A stretch of 64,000 nucleotides of DNA, from positions 6,451,849 to 6,515,848 of the forward strand of contig NC_065429.1 of NCBI RefSeq assembly GCF_024362695.1, given 5' to 3'. Below are positions 59,170-64,000 of this stretch, one piece after another (position 1 is the stretch's first letter; each line of letters starts with the position of its first letter). This DNA is from Pectinophora gossypiella (lineage: Eukaryota > Arthropoda > Insecta > Lepidoptera > Gelechiidae). The notes beneath the pieces were generated by a model, which searched no databases, was not told the origin of the DNA, and worked only from the letters and a program-made list of their open reading frames with translations. Position numbers and translations under genes: made by a program.

Positions 59170-59860
59170 TTCATTATTTAAATTATATTTAAGATTTAAG
59201 GTATCTTAAATATGAAAATATTCTTTGTCTTGCCACTATAAAATATTCGCAAATATTGTAAAGAAAAGTGAGCGCACGGGAATTAATATCTACATTTTTT
59301 GCAATATACGGAAACTGTAACCTGCTGTGTAAATTTTATATATTATTTTTCAAGTAAAGCGAAAAACCCCATCAAATTCCGTCCAGTGATATTTTTTTTA
59401 GGTCAAACAAGTCAAAATCGAAAATTTGACGAAAATAACGCTCAGAATCAGATAAGTATTATTTTCAACAAAAAAATCATTACGCGAAATGTTTTGTCAT
59501 TTTTTCTTTTGCATTTTTTTTTAAATTATAAAATTAATTTTAAGTATAATATGACTTGTATATGACATGCATGTATACTTAATAGTAATATACTTAAATA
59601 ATATTTAAGAAAATAATGTAAAATATTATTTAGTCATTAAAAATAAGTGAATATTCCTACTTAACTGTACTTAATATTAACAATTAAAATATTGAATAAT
59701 TTAATATATTAATGTGAAAATATTATTACTGAAAAATAAAGTTACTATGTTGAAAAGTTTTTGTTTCACTTTCCGTCTTCCTGTAGACCCTGCAAGTGAT
59801 AAGGCGTGATATATCCCAAATGACATAAGCAGAAACTGTAATTTATACTTATACCCCTAC
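59170..59860. other. AT-rich, no gene recognised
   Basis: An 88-residue open frame at 59299-59565 is low-complexity (Phe, Asn, Lys, Ile) and has no motif. A candidate poly(A) signal lies at 59735. Confidence 0.5.
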
Positions 59861-60440
59861 TAAGGTCAATTAATTATTTCAAATATCCTGTCAGACGACG
59901 CCCTGAGCCGAGGTTCGCTCCCATCTGGGCAGTATCAGGCCTGTTGTCTTATACAGGATGTTAGTGACATCGTAACGAAAACTTTGAGGGATGATTCAGA
60001 CCACGATTCTGAGTTTATATCAAGTGGAATTTTCCGTCGCAAATACCAGATATTTTTTAGTTTCTTTTAATTATTTTCATTTCTATACTTTTGCCATAGA
60101 AAATTCCTCTTGATATTAACTCAGAATAATGAGCTAAATCATCCTTCTCATTATTCGTTATGATGTCACTTACACCCCTTATAAGTACATACAGGTAGCC
60201 ATACAAATAGGTACGGTTGTTAGTCACACCGTAACGAATACTGAGGGGGGTGATTCAGACCATAATTCTGAGTTGATATCAAGTGGAATTTACTGTCGGA
60301 AAATTCATGAAAATTTTTGTGCTTTTCTAATTATTTAAAGTTCGATACTTTGAGACGGAAAATTCCAATTGATATTAACTCAGAATCATGGTCTGAATCA
60401 TCCCTCAAAGTTTTCGTTACGGTGTCACTAACGTCCTGTA
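59860..60440. mobile_element. LINE-B fragment and two MITE-1 copies
   Basis: LINE-B words at 59862-59950 (GACGACGCCCTGAGCCGAGG); MITE-1 at 59952-60190 and 60205-60440, each with opposed GATATCAAGTGGAATTT / AAATTCC-CTTGATAT arms. Confidence 0.8.
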
Positions 60441-61045
60441 AATATAACAAATATTAACAAAAAAAAAAAGAAACAAAAATGATACTAATACTGTCTAATT
60501 TTAAGTGAAGAGAACAGGATAAAAGACAACAACAACAACAAGACAAGTTGTTTGTAAATGTTTGTTTCCTTTTGGTGGTTGCCTGGAAGAAAGTTCTCTA
60601 GAGCAATAAGGCCGCCCAAATTGTACTGTATTCATGTGTTATGTATGTTTGATTGTTGTAATTTAGTACTGTGCAATTAAGTATATTTAATTTGATTTGA
60701 TATCTTTAATTGATTTCGAGAAGTTATTACTTCTTAATGTCACGGGTTCGATTCAAGACTCGGGCTCTAAACCACTGAATTTTACTTTATGACTTTGAAA
60801 CCAACATATCAAGTTACTTACCAGTAAGTCTAAGTACCAACTACAATCTTAAAATGGCGCCGGAATCAATTGACATCACTAAGTGAAATGTGTTGGTAAC
60901 ATCAGCATTAGAGAGAGGGAGACAGAAGACACGCCGTCTCTTTCTAATCCTGACAGGAATGCCGAATGAGTTTTTCCATCACAATTTATAACTTGGAGGT
61001 GTAGGGTGACTGTGCTATTGGGAAAATTTGGACAGTCCTGGGGAT
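60440..61045. other. No host gene recognised
   Basis: An AAC microsatellite (60520-60540), a LINE 3' end (GGTTGCCTGGAAGAAAG at 60577, then a TTGATTTGATA tail near 60690) and unassigned DNA. Confidence 0.5.
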
Positions 61046-61193
61046 TTGAAAAGGCCATATTGAAGCAATTCATCTGAAAAAGAAATATTGCTATTTTTGA
61101 CTTTTGCGCTTATAAATTAAGTGCGCGAATCTAACAAATGTCACTTAGCAATATTGCGTTTTAGATGAATTGCTTTTATGTGGCCGTTTTTAA
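61045..61193. mobile_element. MITE-4 copy
   Basis: GGCCATATTGAAGCAATTCAT and ATGAATTGCTTTTATGTGGCC. Confidence 0.8.
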
Positions 61194-61354
61194 GCCCGTG
61201 TTCTTTTTTGGGGCTTTATATTGTTTTTGTTTTAGTAGTCTTTTAACAGAAAAATATGTAGATTATCTTGCTTGTACGTCAACCACAGCACAAAGAGAAA
61301 ATTAAAAAAAAAACAGTATAGGCGATAGAAATAAATGCCGTGGTAGCCCGTCCT

Positions 61355-61700
61355 GCATAAGAATAAGAATAAGAATAAAATAAATTTATTGCCAGTAACA
61401 ATTTACATTTCCTATATAAACTAAGTAATTATGAATATTGCGAATACGGGCAAAAGGAAATGGCTCAAGTCTATAGTCTTCAACTTGATATGTTGGTTTC
61501 AAAGTCATAAAGGCGAATTCAGTAGTTTAGAACCCGAACCAGGGGCCTGTTTCATAAAACTGACAATTGTAAATTACAACGACAATTTGGTGTTCATTAC
61601 GTAGCTAATATGAAACTGCAAAGTATTCGTGATCACACACTCCGCAATGCACATCAAATTGTCATTGTAATGGCTGCATTGACTGACTGTTTGTCTTGCT
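61355..61700. repeat. LINE tail and a palindromic repeat
   Basis: AAGAATAAGAATAAGAATAA tail then TTATTGCCAGTAACAATTTA (second copy near 38395-38450). From 61547, GGCCTGTTTCATAAAACTGA with internal CAATTTGGTG / CATCAAATTG inverse words. Confidence 0.5.
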
Positions 61701-61964
61701 CTGTATTCAGATGACGTATGCGCCCGAGACAAGGATAGCAATATCAATACACTACAAGTTACCTAATAATACCAGTCCCGCGCCAGTCTTCAAAATTCCG
61801 AACGCCTACCCACCCCAGCCACGAGGGTGGGTCCGTTACGCGGCTGAGTTACTGTACACAACTACTTCGCTCCCGAGTGTTTTCATTATCAGCTACTTGG
61901 CCGACCATATTGTGAATCTACACAACCATATTAGGTTAAGTTTGACGAAATGAACAAAAGTCGT

Positions 61965-62090
61965 TAGTCCGGGCGGCTCGACAATTTTAGACGGCGATAC
62001 GGCTCACCTATCACGTTGGTCTGACAGAAAGCTCGGTGAGGTGTGGGTACTTATTTCATCTTGCGATGGATGTACCTCTGACTCAGGAGG
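61965..62090 (+). repeat. Repeat M
   Basis: GACGGCGATACGGCTCACC, CTTGCGATGGATGTACCTC. Confidence 0.7.
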
Positions 62091-62137
62091 GGTAGTGGGG
62101 CGTGTCACCAGGTCGCAGACAACCTATCTCCGTATAG

Positions 62138-62400
62138 ACATACATACATACATACATAATCTCACGCCTATTTCCCACCGGGGTAAGCAGAGACTATAGA
62201 ATTCCATTTGCTTCGATCCTGACACACTTCTCTTGCTTCCTCCACATTCATCAATCGCTTCATACACGCACGCCGGTTTAGAGTAGATCGTATTGAACCT
62301 TTTCTAAGGACATCTCCAATTTGGTCATCGTAAGTCCTTCTCGGTCTTCCTCTGCTAGCCCTACCATCAACTTTCGCTTTAAATACCGCTTTCGCAATTA
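62138..62400 (-). repeat. LINE-C 3' end, longest copy
   Basis: ATAC tail, CCCACCGGGGTAAGCAGAG, TTGCTTCGATCCTGACACAC, CGCACGCCGGTTTAGAGTAG, CCTTCTCGGTCTTCC. Confidence 0.85.
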
Positions 62401-62467
62401 TAACCGTATAGAATTAGATAAAATTGCAGTGACCCATGACCCAACCTGTCACTCAGGGTCATGACAT

Positions 62468-62484
62468 CCCCCCCCCCCCCCCCC
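62468..62484. repeat. 17-base C run
   Basis: Uninterrupted cytosines; a likely sequencing-length uncertainty. Confidence 0.95.
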
Positions 62485-62603
62485 TCCTGGTTCCGCCCAT
62501 GCTCTGCCTACCCCAATTGAGGTACAATCGTGAGATGCATGCGGTTGCTTATCTGCCCAGGCATGTAACTACCAAGTGATTGTGTCATTTTTAAGTTACA
62601 TAC

Positions 62604-63052
62604 AATCACTAGCAATATAATGTACTTACCCACTTTAGGACTCTGTCGCACTAACATATTTGACATTTAGTGAGACTTACAGTTCGATTTGTCAAAAAAG
62701 TTAATGTGACATGGTACCAAAGTGTATACATATTAATGCTCGTGACCGTACACCATTGTTATATAAGATTCTCACCGGGTAGTGGTGGTGTTTATGTTAA
62801 TGGTCGTGGCCGTACATATACAGGGTGTTAGTGACATCGTAACGAATACTAAGAGCGATGATTCAGACCATGATTCTGAGTTGATATCAAGTAGAATTTT
62901 CCGTCGCAAAATTCATGACTCTTTTAGTTTTTTTTAAATTATTTTTAACTCTATACTTTTGCGGTGGAAAATTCCACTTGATTTTGACTCAGAATTATGG
63001 CCTGAATCATCCCGCAAAGTTTTCGTTACGATGTCACTAACAGCCTGTATAA
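62604..63052. mobile_element. MITE-2 followed by MITE-1
   Basis: MITE-2 at 62604-62752; MITE-1 at 62816-63052 (TACAGGGTGTTAGTGACATC to CACTAACAGCCTGTA). Confidence 0.82.
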
Positions 63053-63365
63053 GCAGCCTATATACATCCCACTGCGGGGCACAGGCCGCCCCTCAACCAA
63101 CCGGAGGGGGTATGGAGCATACTCCGCCACGCTGCTCCACTGCGGGTTGGTGGTTAGAACATTTCCAAGTTGAGCCATTATATGGGCCACCAACCCATCC
63201 CCCCTTGGTACGCCGTTGGTCCCGGATACTACTTACTGATGTAAGTATGTAAACGTTACATGACTCTTGTCAGGGGCCTATATATAAAAATATAAAAATT
63301 TACCCTGACACCAGAGTTGTTGAGGTTGGTAGTCCACCTCACAACTCACGCGATAGAAGAAGAAG
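63053..63365. repeat. SINE-2 tail (-) then SINE-1 tail (+)
   Basis: AGCCTATATACATCCCACTG to TCCACTGCGGGTTGGTGG at 63053-63152; CTACTTACTGATGTAAGTATG to CGATAGAAGAAGAAG at 63225-63365. Confidence 0.75.
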
Positions 63366-64000
63366 ACCACACGATGAACCATATGACGACAGGTGGTCAG
63401 CCAATCGCATTCTTAATAGTTTATCATATTGGAGTATTTAAAAATTGTATACCATAAAACACCTCTACGAGTTACATCTTCCCACCGCCCGCCATTTTAT
63501 CTTCGCCAGCATTTCTCTAAAATGGTCGTCATATTCCCGCGTTGAGACGACACGGCGCCGTTACAATATCAAATATTGGTATTCTCTCGTTGTTTGATCT
63601 ATTTGCGTTTCAAATACCACTTGCTACCTTTAGCTTTAGCTATTTGTCATGCAGAGGGTATACAAAATATACAAATCGTAGTGTATTTTGGAAAAATAGA
63701 GGTGTAGAGATGGACATGATTAGGGTAATGACAACGTCTAACGATAGAGTTTGTTTTTGTAAGGTACCTACGGAAAATAATATCAATTAAGTACTTATAC
63801 TTACTCCAAATAAGGAAAAGACCTAACATACGCATGCAAGGAGTCACAACCTTCAGGATGTATCTTGCTTTTGATATTAACAAAAGCTCACTTAAAAAGC
63901 ACCCAATTAAAAACAAAATCTCAAACGTCAAATCCACTTTAAAAATAAAAACAATGTAAAAAAAAACAAAAAGCTATATCAACAAATCAACAATTCACTT
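63366..64000. other. No gene recognised
   Basis: Single-copy or unassigned AT-rich DNA with a short CG-bearing patch near 63470-63560 (CCGCCCGCCATTTTATCTTC). Open frames on both strands (63542-63790, 63647-63937) have no recognisable motif. Confidence 0.5.

Larger units (their letters stand above)
56840..59740 (+). terminator. Possible exex polyadenylation signals
   Basis: AATAAA occurs at 56840-56845, two bases after the stop, and again at 59735-59740 followed by a T/G-rich stretch. Which is used cannot be told from sequence. MITEs fill 57.7-59.0 kb between them. Confidence 0.25.

Noticed and set aside
63542..63937. Overlapping open frames on both strands near the window end
   Set aside because: No recognisable motif or splice context; AT-rich and consistent with chance.

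Overview
The window looks like nuclear DNA of a moth or butterfly (Lepidoptera). It is AT-rich, has long introns, and more than half of it is recognisable SINE, LINE and MITE sequence of lepidopteran type. I recognise one host protein-coding gene: extra-extra (exex, the insect Mnx1/Hb9 homeobox gene) on the + strand. Its coding region has four exons: 25182-25779, 26375-26590, 53994-54151 and 56500-56838. Together they encode a 436-residue protein with an N-terminal eh1-like motif, an MNX-type linker and a homeodomain at residues 281-340. Exon 2 sits inside a longer misleading open frame and is found only by reading the correct phase between splice sites. A candidate 5' UTR exon ends at 20674.

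Region 1-16 kb, upstream of exex, is a stack of nested mobile elements. A CR1-like LINE on the - strand is split by a non-autonomous LTR retrotransposon (6619-15503) with two 207-bp LTRs that look identical and a CAAG target duplication. Related empty sites elsewhere in the window support the insertion. The LTR element carries a duplicated, decayed gag/protease region, a fragment of the pol end, and a 37-bp CCAAT/CACATG minisatellite. Inside it is a 3.3-kb inverted-repeat DNA element (8416-11739) that holds a broken SWIM/YqaJ-type gene and another gene fragment.

Region 16-25 kb holds SINE, LINE and MITE copies and a unique CG-bearing segment at about 20.2-20.7 kb that may be the exex promoter. 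Region 25-57 kb is the exex gene. The 27.4-kb intron 2 holds at least six of the eight copies of a SINE with a 5S-rRNA-like head, several foldback MITEs, and a few non-repetitive stretches (32.1-32.4, 33.3-33.5, 51.5-51.7, 53.1-53.3 kb) that are candidate regulatory DNA. Region 57-64 kb, 3' of exex, is again repeat-dominated.

No rRNA gene, intact functional tRNA gene, CRISPR array or operon is present. For repeats I use local names (SINE-1 to 4, LINE-A to G, MITE-1 to 7) because I cannot search a repeat library. Repeat boundaries are read by eye and are mostly good to about 10-20 bases.
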